From contig NZ_JANIAC010000001.1 in NCBI RefSeq assembly GCF_024723255.1, positions 1,255,548-1,319,547 of the forward strand: 64,000 nt of DNA. Reading direction: 5' to 3'. Each line of letters begins with the position of its first letter. The first letter of the stretch is position 1. The notes under the pieces are model-generated. The model had not been told where the DNA came from. It saw only the letters and a list, made by a program, of their open reading frames with translations, and did no database searches. Below, one piece after another: positions 34,124 to 41,618 of the stretch. A program made the translations under genes and the position numbers. This DNA is from Aestuariibaculum sp. M13 (GTDB taxonomy: Bacteria > Bacteroidota > Bacteroidia > Flavobacteriales > Flavobacteriaceae).

Positions 34124-34906
34124 TTATTCTCCGGTAAAATTAGCTTTACGCTTTTCTAAAAAGGCAGTAGTTCCTTCAATAAAATCAGCTGTTCCAAAAC
34201 ATTTACCGAATTCTTTAATTTCAACATCATAACCATTAACACCTGATTTAAAATTAGAGTTTACAGCTTGTATTGCGGAGCTAATCGCAACGGGTGAGTT
34301 ATTGCAGATTTTTGCTGCTATTTTTTTACAAAACGGAAGTAGTTCATCTTGAGTAGTTACATAATTCACCAAACCATAACTTAAGGCTTTATTGGCATCA
34401 ATCATACCAGCTGTCATAATCATTTCCATAGCACGACCTTTACCAATTAATTGAGGCAAACGCTGTGTACCACCATAACCAGGAATAACACCAAGAGACA
34501 CTTCAGGGAGCCCCATTTTAGCATTATCACTTGCTAATCTGAAATGACAGGCCATAGCCAACTCAAGCCCGCCACCTAAGGCAAAACCATTAACAGCTGC
34601 AATAACCGGCTTGGATAAATTCTCTATAAAGTCAAACAACATCTTATGTCCGTTAGCTGCCAGTTTTGTACCCTCTTCAACAGAAAAATTGGCAAATTCA
34701 CTAATATCAGCACCTGCTACAAAAGCTTTTTCTCCACTTCCTGTAATTATAATTACATTTATATCACCATCTTCTTCAGCTAACTTCACGGCTCTATGAA
34801 GCTCTGCGATAGTTTCTTTATTAAGCGCATTCAGCTTATTTGGGCGATTAATGGTTATGGTTGCTATACTATTGTCTTCTTCAAAAAGAATGTTGTTAAA
34901 CGTCAT
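34124..34906 (-). CDS. Enoyl-CoA hydratase/isomerase (crotonase family)
   Basis: The 260-aa protein hydrates trans-2-enoyl-CoA in fatty-acid or ketogenic degradation. The oxyanion-hole segments are GEKAFVAGADISEF and AAVNGFALGGGLELAMAC, and both catalytic glutamates are in place (the latter segment and LPEVSLGVIPGYGGTQRL). The length is typical. It is the last gene of a minus-strand run (hemH, MATE, hemJ, histidine kinase, crotonase) and lies 19 nt after the kinase. Confidence 0.93.
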   Translation of the reverse strand: MTFNNILFEEDNSIATITINRPNKLNALNKETIAELHRAVKLAEEDGDINVIIITGSGEKAFVAGADISEFANFSVEEGTKLAANGHKMLFDFIENLSKPVIAAVNGFALGGGLELAMACHFRLASDNAKMGLPEVSLGVIPGYGGTQRLPQLIGKGRAMEMIMTAGMIDANKALSYGLVNYVTTQDELLPFCKKIAAKICNNSPVAISSAIQAVNSNFKSGVNGYDVEIKEFGKCFGTADFIEGTTAFLEKRKANFTGE

Positions 34907-34925
34907 GATTTAATTTTATTTAGAA

Positions 34926-36395
34926 TTAAGAATCTATAAACTCCTTTGGAAACATCACTTTAAATGTTGTTCCTACATTATTTTCTGAGGTTACTGTTAT
35001 CGAACCTCTGTATGTTTCAACAATATTTTTCACCATCGCCAGACCAAGTCCCATTCCGCTTGATTTTGTGGTGAATTTAGGTTCGAAAACCTTATCGATA
35101 TTTTCTTCTGAAATCCCTGAACCATTATCCCTAATAGTCATAATTACATCTTTATTGGTTGATGAAACTTCAATATCAATCTTAGGATCTCGATCTTCCG
35201 GAATGGCCTGAATGCCATTTTTCACCAAATTCGTAATCACACGAATTAGCTGTGTTCTATCAAATTTAGCAATAATTTCTTCTTCATTGGCATGAAAATG
35301 AATATAGTCTTCGGTGAAAATATCAAGTGCTAACTTCACTACTTTAACCACATTTAAAGTTTCGTTTTGTTGCGCTGGCATTTTTGCAAAATTCGAAAAC
35401 GCAGAAGCTATCGCACTCATGGTATCAATTTGCTGAATTAACGTTTTACTATACTCGTCAAGTTTTTCATTGATATTTTCATCTTCAGGATTAAATTTCC
35501 TCTGAAAATTCTGCACTGTTAAGCGCATAGGCGTTAGCGGGTTTTTTATTTCATGAGCCACCTGCTTCGCCATTTCTCGCCACGCCTGCTCGCGCTCACT
35601 TCGGGCTAACTGAATAGCACTTTCTTCAAGCTCATCAACCATACTATTATACGAATTCACCAGAATTGAAATCTCTTCACTGGTTTCTTCAATATCAATT
35701 TTTTCGTTTCGGCGCTCTAAACGTGTCGCATTAATTTTTTCGCTTATAGTCTGTAATGATTTTGTAATGTATTTTGACAGCAAAAATGCTATACCTATAG
35801 CCAGTAACAATACAAAAATAAACGCATAAGCAATGCGTTGTAAAAAGGCTAAAATTTCATTAGTTAAAAAGTCGTCTTTTGTTAAATAAGGTAAATTTAA
35901 AATCGCAATAGCTTTGGATTGCTGATCGAGAAGATACGTATACGACGACTGGAAAATCTCACCATTTTCCTTATGCACATCCATATACATATGCTCGGCG
36001 GTATTAGATATAGCATTTAGAATTTCAGCCTTTAAACAACTATCTGCCTCTTGCCTCTGTATTCCAGCTCGCGATGAAATTAACAATCCACCATCCAGAT
36101 CGTAAAGGTTAATTTGTAATTTGTGAATATCGGCAATATTGAAAATTTCTTCCTTAAAAATAATGGGAATATTCTCTGTTTTTACCTCCCAGGTATTTTG
36201 TCGTCCATTTAAAATACGCTTTAAATGCGTTTGAATATTACGCTCCTTATTCTCTAAATTCTCATTATGATAGGCTTCACTCTGCTCTTTATATTGGTAA
36301 ATTGCTACAGCCGAAATAAGTACCGAAGCTAAGAACACCAACATAATCATGGCTAAGAAAATACGGGTTCGTAAAGACAACTTTTTTAATTTCAT
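34926..36395 (-). CDS. Membrane sensor histidine kinase (NtrY-like)
   Basis: The 489-aa protein has a transmembrane helix near 10-32, an extracytoplasmic sensor domain, a second helix near 183-206, and a HAMP segment. The HisKA domain contains the phospho-accepting histidine in AHEIKNPLTPMRL. The ATPase domain contains the N box NLVKNGIQAI, DNGSGIS and GMGLGLAMVK. No response regulator gene is adjacent, so its partner is elsewhere. The kinase is in a run with hemJ and hemH; whether it senses heme-related stress cannot be shown from sequence. Confidence 0.92.
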   Translation of the reverse strand: MKLKKLSLRTRIFLAMIMLVFLASVLISAVAIYQYKEQSEAYHNENLENKERNIQTHLKRILNGRQNTWEVKTENIPIIFKEEIFNIADIHKLQINLYDLDGGLLISSRAGIQRQEADSCLKAEILNAISNTAEHMYMDVHKENGEIFQSSYTYLLDQQSKAIAILNLPYLTKDDFLTNEILAFLQRIAYAFIFVLLLAIGIAFLLSKYITKSLQTISEKINATRLERRNEKIDIEETSEEISILVNSYNSMVDELEESAIQLARSEREQAWREMAKQVAHEIKNPLTPMRLTVQNFQRKFNPEDENINEKLDEYSKTLIQQIDTMSAIASAFSNFAKMPAQQNETLNVVKVVKLALDIFTEDYIHFHANEEEIIAKFDRTQLIRVITNLVKNGIQAIPEDRDPKIDIEVSSTNKDVIMTIRDNGSGISEENIDKVFEPKFTTKSSGMGLGLAMVKNIVETYRGSITVTSENNVGTTFKVMFPKEFIDS

Positions 36396-36461
36396 TTATC
36401 TAAATAATTGACTAAATATAGCAATAATCACACCAATATTGTCTTAATAAAGAATAAGCAT

Positions 36462-37010
36462 CTAAGCTTCCGGATTTTTATCGCGAATATTCTTATAAAC
36501 TTTAAATCCTAAGGTGATTAAAACCCCTAAAACAACGATACCAACCACGCCAAACACCCAATTAATAGCGCTTTTTAAAATAACCAAAAATACTACCGCG
36601 AATAAAATAAAGGTTGCGCCTTCATTCCATAAACGCATAAAATTAGAGGTTTTGGTTACCAGCCCTTTTTGCAATTGTTTGTAATACTGATGCGTTTTTA
36701 AATGATACATAATAAGCAATACAACAAAAGCTAACTTTACATGCATCCATGGTTGTTGTAAATAACCCGGCACTAAAACAAGTAGCCACACTGCAAAAAA
36801 AGTTGCTAAAATAGCCGATGGCCAGGTAATAATATTCCACAAACGTTTTGCCATAAGCGCCAGTTGTTTACCTAAAATTTCCTTTTCTGGCGATGGCTTT
36901 TCTGAAGCTTCAATTTGATAAACAAACAACCTCGGAATATAAAACAATCCGGCAAACCATGTAATTACAAAAATAAGGTGCAACGATTTTATGTAGTTGT
37001 AATATTCCAT
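36462..37010 (-). CDS. hemJ: HemJ-like protoporphyrinogen IX oxidase (CopD/UPF0093 family)
   Basis: The 182-aa, four-helix membrane protein matches the HemJ family: SLHLIFVITWFAGLFYIPRL near the N-terminus with H11, then WMHVKLAFV with K92, at the positions of the conserved His and Lys in characterised HemJ proteins. HemJ oxidises protoporphyrinogen IX in bacteria without HemG or HemY. Annotation pipelines often call these CopD family. The location in one operon with hemH strengthens the heme assignment. It lies 15 nt after the MATE gene. Confidence 0.82.
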   Translation of the reverse strand: MEYYNYIKSLHLIFVITWFAGLFYIPRLFVYQIEASEKPSPEKEILGKQLALMAKRLWNIITWPSAILATFFAVWLLVLVPGYLQQPWMHVKLAFVVLLIMYHLKTHQYYKQLQKGLVTKTSNFMRLWNEGATFILFAVVFLVILKSAINWVFGVVGIVVLGVLITLGFKVYKNIRDKNPEA

Positions 37011-37025
37011 AACATAAACTAATAT

Positions 37026-38378
37026 TTATTCAGTTTTAGCAATTAAATCTTTTCGAATTTCACGGTTTAAAAAATATCCGGTAACCAAAGTTGACAATAC
37101 ATCTGAAATCGGGAAAGACATCCAAACACCTAATTCTCCATAAAACTTTGGTAATATTAAAATCAACGGGATGAAGAAAAACCCTTGTCTTGACAACGTT
37201 AACAATAAAGCGGGGGTCGCCTTACCAATAGCTTGAAAATAAGCTGCTCCGATAAGTTGCAGCGCAATAATTGGTGTAGCAGCAAATACCCAACGCATAT
37301 CGCTTGGTGTTTGCTTAATAACCTCAACATCGCTGGTAAACATTTTTGTTATGGCTTCCGGAAAAGCCATTAATAAAATAAAAACCAAAGTTGCCAAAAC
37401 TGCAGCATACTTTATTGCCGTATTTATACTTTCTCGAACCCTATCATAGTTCCTTGCACCGTAATTAAATCCTGCTATTGGTAAAAATCCCTGGGTAACC
37501 CCAAAAACAGGGAACAAAGCAAACATAAGCATCCGTCCAACAATGGCATAAGCTGTAACCGAAGTTTCACCACCCAAATCGAAGAGAATATTATTCATAA
37601 ACAAATAGGTGATACTTACCACCGCCTGTCTGGCCAAAGTAACAAAACCTAAAGATGAAATTTCTTTTACTATAGATAGATTTAGGCCGAAATGAACAAA
37701 ATTTAGTTTTAATTCGGAATGTTTAGACAGGAAAAACCATAGAATAAACACAAAACAAATCACATAAGAAATCGTGGTAGCCCATGCTGCCCCATACATT
37801 CCTAAATCGAAAAGATTGATTAAAATATAATCCAGAATCAAATTACTAACCGACGGAATCATCATGGCATACATGGCAAATTTTGGCTTACCCTCTGCCC
37901 GAATTACCGTATTTCCTAACATACAAATAGCCAGAAACGGTACACCATAAAGCACAATTTGATAGTAAATTTTAGCAGGATCGAAAATAGCTCCCTTCCC
38001 CCCAAAAGACATAATTATACTGTCAGCATAAGTCAAGCCTAAAACAACCATAGAAACTGTAAACAACAACGCTAAAGTAATCTGGTTTCCAAAGGTTTTA
38101 AGTGCCTTTTCATGATTTGATGCGCCCAAGGCTCTGGAAATAATAGATGATCCTCCTACACCAATACTCATACCCAATGCTGCAATAAAAAAGGACACAG
38201 GCAATACAATATTGATGGCCGCAATAGCAATAGAACCAATCCAATGGCCCACAAAAATGGTATCCACCAAAATATTAAGCGACATCACTAAAATACCTAT
38301 CGATGCAGGCACCGCCTGCTTCACCAATAGTTTACTTATAGGTTGTTCGCCCAAATCTTTTGCCGATACTTTTGCCAT
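37026..38378 (-). CDS. MATE family efflux transporter
   Basis: The 450-aa protein has twelve predicted membrane helices and the MATE signatures GVGGSSIISRALG and GVTQGFLPIAGFNYGAR. MATE proteins export cationic drugs or metabolites with Na+ or H+. The start codon overlaps the hemH stop by one base (TAATG), so translation is probably coupled to ferrochelatase. Export of a tetrapyrrole-related compound is conceivable but unproven. Confidence 0.92.
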   Translation of the reverse strand: MAKVSAKDLGEQPISKLLVKQAVPASIGILVMSLNILVDTIFVGHWIGSIAIAAINIVLPVSFFIAALGMSIGVGGSSIISRALGASNHEKALKTFGNQITLALLFTVSMVVLGLTYADSIIMSFGGKGAIFDPAKIYYQIVLYGVPFLAICMLGNTVIRAEGKPKFAMYAMMIPSVSNLILDYILINLFDLGMYGAAWATTISYVICFVFILWFFLSKHSELKLNFVHFGLNLSIVKEISSLGFVTLARQAVVSITYLFMNNILFDLGGETSVTAYAIVGRMLMFALFPVFGVTQGFLPIAGFNYGARNYDRVRESINTAIKYAAVLATLVFILLMAFPEAITKMFTSDVEVIKQTPSDMRWVFAATPIIALQLIGAAYFQAIGKATPALLLTLSRQGFFFIPLILILPKFYGELGVWMSFPISDVLSTLVTGYFLNREIRKDLIAKTE

Positions 38379-39409
38379 TAAGCCTTTATGTTAGCAGTCG
38401 CCCAGTTATTAATCCATTTTGCAAGCAACTCAACCCATTCTTTATCATCATTTAAACACGGAACGGTTGTATAGTCTTTACCTCCCATTTCATGGAAAAT
38501 CTCCTGACCTTCCATTGCGATTTCCTCTAATGTTTCTAAACAATCACTTACAAAAGCAGGAGTTACAATGGCCATATTTTTCACACCGCTTTTCCCTAAA
38601 CGCTCGATAGTTCTGTCGGTATAAGGTAATAACCACGGATCGAATCCTAAGCGCGATTGGAATGACGTTGAATATGAATCTTCTTTAAGCTGAAGCTTTT
38701 CAGCAACCAATTGGGTCACTTCCAAACATTGGTGTCTATAACAAAACTCATGAGCCTTACTTGGTGTTTTACAACAGCTCCCATCTATTTTACAATGCGA
38801 TTGTGTAACGTCGCTTTTTCTAATGTGACGCTCTGGAACCCCATGATATGAGAATAGTAAATGCTCGAAATTTTTACCTTCTAAATGCTTTTTAATACTA
38901 TCTGAAAGCACTTCTATATAATCAGGTTTATTGTAGAAAGCCGGAACCGATTCAATCTTTAAATTCGGAAAATGTTTCTGACGAAGTTCTTCAGCTAAAA
39001 CGGTAATGGTTTCTGTTGTTGCCATCGCAAACTGTGGATACAACGGAAATAACAACACCTCTTCCACCCCTTGATCTACCAATTCTTGTAGCCCTTTTTT
39101 AATGGTCATACTTCCATAACGCATCGCTAAAGCTACTGGTACATCAACTAAGTTTTGAACCTTCTTCTGTACACGTTCAGAAATAACAATTAAAGGAGAT
39201 CCCTCTTCCCACCAAATCTTCTTATAAGCTTCGGCAGAAGCCTTAGGACGTGTTTTTAAAATAATTCCTTTAACAAGAGCAGTTCTGGCAACAAGCGGAA
39301 TATCAATAACGCGCTCGTCCATTAAAAACTCTCCTAAATATTTCTTGACATCTTTTGGTGACGGGCTGTCTGGCGACCCTAAATTAACGAGTAGAATACC
39401 TTTTTTCAT
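38378..39409 (-). CDS. hemH: Ferrochelatase
   Basis: This enzyme inserts Fe(II) into protoporphyrin IX, the final step of heme synthesis. The 343-aa protein starts MKKGILLVNLGSPDSP and has the catalytic histidine in FSYHGVPERH (H189). Five cysteines (C206, C212, C213, C223 and C228) lie in a short segment after the active site. Some bacterial ferrochelatases carry a [2Fe-2S] cluster in the interior of the protein, so these may be cluster ligands. A -7 box (39502-39509, minus strand) is 93 nt upstream. It is the first gene of the run with a MATE transporter and hemJ. Confidence 0.95.
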   Translation of the reverse strand: MKKGILLVNLGSPDSPSPKDVKKYLGEFLMDERVIDIPLVARTALVKGIILKTRPKASAEAYKKIWWEEGSPLIVISERVQKKVQNLVDVPVALAMRYGSMTIKKGLQELVDQGVEEVLLFPLYPQFAMATTETITVLAEELRQKHFPNLKIESVPAFYNKPDYIEVLSDSIKKHLEGKNFEHLLFSYHGVPERHIRKSDVTQSHCKIDGSCCKTPSKAHEFCYRHQCLEVTQLVAEKLQLKEDSYSTSFQSRLGFDPWLLPYTDRTIERLGKSGVKNMAIVTPAFVSDCLETLEEIAMEGQEIFHEMGGKDYTTVPCLNDDKEWVELLAKWINNWATANIKA

Positions 39410-39501
39410 CTGTTAATGCTAAATTTCTATGTTTTCGTCAGATAGAATTCGCCTGCAAACATTTTGCTTAAAAATGGGTGATTCAGGCTCATCTCCTATT
39501 G

Positions 39502-39509
39502 CAAAAATA
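39502..39509 (-). promoter_or_regulatory. -7 promoter element of hemH
   Basis: The minus strand reads TATTTTTG, fitting TAnnTTTG, giving a leader of roughly 85 nt before the hemH start at 39409. Confidence 0.45.
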
Positions 39510-39609
39510 CAATAGAAATTATTATCGCGGCACTATGTTGGTATAGTATTTTCTTATTAAGAATTAAACCAAATTGATAAGAAAAGAGAATATTTCTCGG
39601 CAAAATAAA

Positions 39610-39771
39610 CTATACGTCGTTGTCTTCAATTTTTTTCTGAAAATAAAGTTTTGGTCGTTCTTCGTTGTAGTCACAATCCTGAAAAATACCACAGGACGTT
39701 GAAGGTCTTGCTAATGATTTTGAATTGACACTTTTGGAAAGTGCCTCAATCTCTGGAGTTAAATATTTCAT
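39610..39771 (-). CDS. Small protein (53 aa), unknown function
   Basis: An ATG at 39771 on the minus strand opens a 53-codon ORF. The product starts MKYLTPEIEALSKSVNSKSL, continues with a segment holding two cysteines (STSCGIFQDCDYNEERP), and is acidic at the end. I do not recognise a family. It lies 36 nt after the ThuA-domain gene on the same strand and could be co-transcribed. The amino-acid composition looks protein-like, but no promoter or ribosome-binding site stands out. Confidence 0.5.
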   Translation of the reverse strand: MKYLTPEIEALSKSVNSKSLARPSTSCGIFQDCDYNEERPKLYFQKKIEDNDV

Positions 39772-39807
39772 AAACAATGATTTAGGTTTTTTCTAATCTA
39801 CTAAAAA

Positions 39808-40527
39808 TCATCGATTTAAACAATAAAAAATGCCTCCCAGCAAATGTTCTCTAAATTCAGGCTCTTTATAAGAAGCAACGGTATGCCCTAATCCTGTATA
39901 AAATGAACGTCCACCATCAAACTCATGATACCATGCTATAGGATGAAAAGAACCATTTTTTCCACCTACATAAGTGGTTTCATCTAACATTAACAACACA
40001 TTGATGCTTTTATTTATTGATTTAAAATTATACCATTCATCATAATGCTCCCATTTATCAGGTAAATGTGAAGTGGACGGATGCGACCTGATAATTCGCT
40101 TAATGGTCGCTTTAGATTGTTCGGGATGATCTAAAAAATAAGCACCAACCAGTTTATTAAACCAAGGCCACTCAAACTCGGTATCGGTAGCGGCATGCAC
40201 ACCCATAAAACTTCCGCCTTTGGCAATGTATTTTTCGAACGCTAGCTCTTGTTCAGGATTCAAAACATCACCGGTGGTATTTAAAAAAATCACCAAATCG
40301 TAGCGTTTTAAGATTTTATAATTGAATTGTTCAGCATCTTCGGTTTGGGTTATCGAAAACTGATTTTCGACACCTAATGTTTTTAGTGTTTCAACACCAA
40401 TTTCAATAGATTTATGCCTGAATCCGGCCGTTTTAGTAAACACCAATACCTTCGATTCCTTTTGAGCTATCGCAGGATTAACAAAACCGGCAAATAAAAC
40501 AAAAAAAGTCAGTAGTAAGACTTTCAT
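39808..40527 (-). CDS. ThuA-domain protein, secreted
   Basis: The 239-aa protein has a signal peptide (about 1-21, ending AIAQ) and a ThuA domain, a glutamine-amidotransferase-like fold. Visible segments are VLVFTKTAGFRHKSIEIGVE, LVIFLNTTGDVLNPEQE, FMGVHAATDTEFEWPWF and FYTGLGHTVASY. Members are linked to carbohydrate use, but the reaction is not established. It starts 3 nt after the stop of the AraC gene upstream, so the two are probably co-transcribed. Confidence 0.88.
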   Translation of the reverse strand: MKVLLLTFFVLFAGFVNPAIAQKESKVLVFTKTAGFRHKSIEIGVETLKTLGVENQFSITQTEDAEQFNYKILKRYDLVIFLNTTGDVLNPEQELAFEKYIAKGGSFMGVHAATDTEFEWPWFNKLVGAYFLDHPEQSKATIKRIIRSHPSTSHLPDKWEHYDEWYNFKSINKSINVLLMLDETTYVGGKNGSFHPIAWYHEFDGGRSFYTGLGHTVASYKEPEFREHLLGGIFYCLNR

Positions 40528-40530
40528 AAA

Positions 40531-41427
40531 CTAACTTATAGATTGTAGATATTTTTTAGGCGTAGTTCCGTACTTCTTCTTAAAAGCGGCGATAAAATGA
40601 CTCGCTGTACTGTACCCTACCTTTAACCCTACTTCATTAACATTATTTTCACCAGATTCCAATAGCTTCCGAGAGACCTCCATTTTATAATCGAATAGAA
40701 AACTATACACCGTGTCGCCATAAATCTGTTTAAACCCTTCCTTCAATTTTTTTAGACTTAAACCAATTTCATCTGCTAATTCCTGTAAACTTGGTGGCTC
40801 TGCCATATTCGCTATAATAATATCCTTTGCCTTTCGAATTTTAATCACATTGGTTTCATCAACTAAAAACGGACATTGCTCAACATTGGCATCTTCACTT
40901 CTGTTGAAATACAAACTCAGCAACTCATAAGCTTTCCCTTTAAAATAAAGATTTTTAATAGACGAATTTAAATTGAAGTTTATTAATTGGTTTAAAACAA
41001 TAGCCATGGATGGCGAAATTATACCGTCTTTGTAATATTTCTTGTCTTTATTTTCAGCATTTAAAAAGGAAATATAATCGGCTTCCTGAGAAAACAATCC
41101 GTGGAATTTTTTAATGGAAATTAAAATAGAAACTATCCATGAATTTGGGCTCACTTCAAGATTTATAGGCAAATCGCGCTGCGGATTATAAAGCAACAAC
41201 GAGTTTTCTTCATGAATATTCAACGTATAACGTCCTTCATTAAAAAGAAATTTACTCGACCCTTTTACACAAAAGTGAAACTGAATATAATCGCAGTTAA
41301 TATCTTTAACAATACACTGTTCATTACTGGTATCGTTTTTAAAAGTAAATACCAAAAAACCGTCATCTATTTCTGTTTCATCGAAAGCACTTATAGCGTT
41401 ATTTTTAAAATCTATTCTATTATTCAT
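40531..41427 (-). CDS. AraC-family transcriptional regulator divergent from hemA
   Basis: From the ATG at 41427, 298 aa, starting MNNRIDFKNNAISAFDETE. The N-terminal ligand domain is beta-rich. The C-terminal AraC domain (about 205-295) has helix-turn-helix segments PPSLQELADEIGLSLKKLKE and VGLKVGYSTASHFIAAFKKK. Regulators with this DNA-binding domain often control iron or heme genes. The in-frame ATG at 41460 would put the upstream inverted repeats inside the coding region. It is divergent from hemA and its upstream region has iron-box-like palindromes (41431-41457). Confidence 0.88.
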   Translation of the reverse strand: MNNRIDFKNNAISAFDETEIDDGFLVFTFKNDTSNEQCIVKDINCDYIQFHFCVKGSSKFLFNEGRYTLNIHEENSLLLYNPQRDLPINLEVSPNSWIVSILISIKKFHGLFSQEADYISFLNAENKDKKYYKDGIISPSMAIVLNQLINFNLNSSIKNLYFKGKAYELLSLYFNRSEDANVEQCPFLVDETNVIKIRKAKDIIIANMAEPPSLQELADEIGLSLKKLKEGFKQIYGDTVYSFLFDYKMEVSRKLLESGENNVNEVGLKVGYSTASHFIAAFKKKYGTTPKKYLQSIS

Positions 41428-41430
41428 TTT

Positions 41431-41457
41431 ATCTAAATTATTTAGATTAGTTCTAAA
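41431..41457. promoter_or_regulatory. Overlapping iron-box-like palindromes between an AraC gene and hemA
   Basis: ATCTAAATTATTTAGAT (41431-41447) is a perfect inverted repeat around one central base. It overlaps TTTAGATTAGTTCTAAA (41441-41457), which equals the reverse complement of the site at 4728-4743 plus one inserted base. The block is directly upstream of the AraC start at 41427. Binding by the DtxR-type regulator is an inference. Confidence 0.45.
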
Positions 41458-41517
41458 CAAAAAACTTCAAACCCGCACATTTCCCTATAAAAATATGGCA
41501 ATTGCTAATTTACAACT

Positions 41518-41530
41518 AAAATAGCATACA
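41518..41530 (+). promoter_or_regulatory. AAAATAGCATA motif upstream of hemA
   Basis: AAAATAGCATACA matches the core of the motif in front of the secreted paralogues (30964, 31381 and 32431). Here it is 72 nt, not 56 nt, before the -7 box, so it may be coincidental or belong to the other AraC regulator. Confidence 0.25.
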
Positions 41531-41589
41531 AAAAACCACAAACGTTATTAAAAGTTCCTTCAGCGTTATTTTTTTAATTTCTATCGGCA

Positions 41590-41597
41590 TACATTTG
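41590..41597 (+). promoter_or_regulatory. -7 promoter element of hemA
   Basis: TACATTTG fits TAnnTTTG and ends 21 nt before the ATG at 41619. Confidence 0.5.
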
Positions 41598-41618
41598 CCA
41601 TGAAATTTCAAACCAAGC

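Noticed and set aside
36398-36417. ATCTAAATAATTGACTAAAT upstream of the histidine kinase, as another DtxR-type operator
   Set aside because: The arms are not inverted repeats of each other, so it lacks the symmetry of the sites at 4728 and 10356. AT-rich DNA gives such partial matches often.
39427-39492. A 21-codon ORF in the hemH 5' leader (minus strand, ATG at 39492)
   Set aside because: It could be translated, but it shows no recognisable motif, attenuator structure or overlap with hemH, and an ORF of this length is expected by chance.
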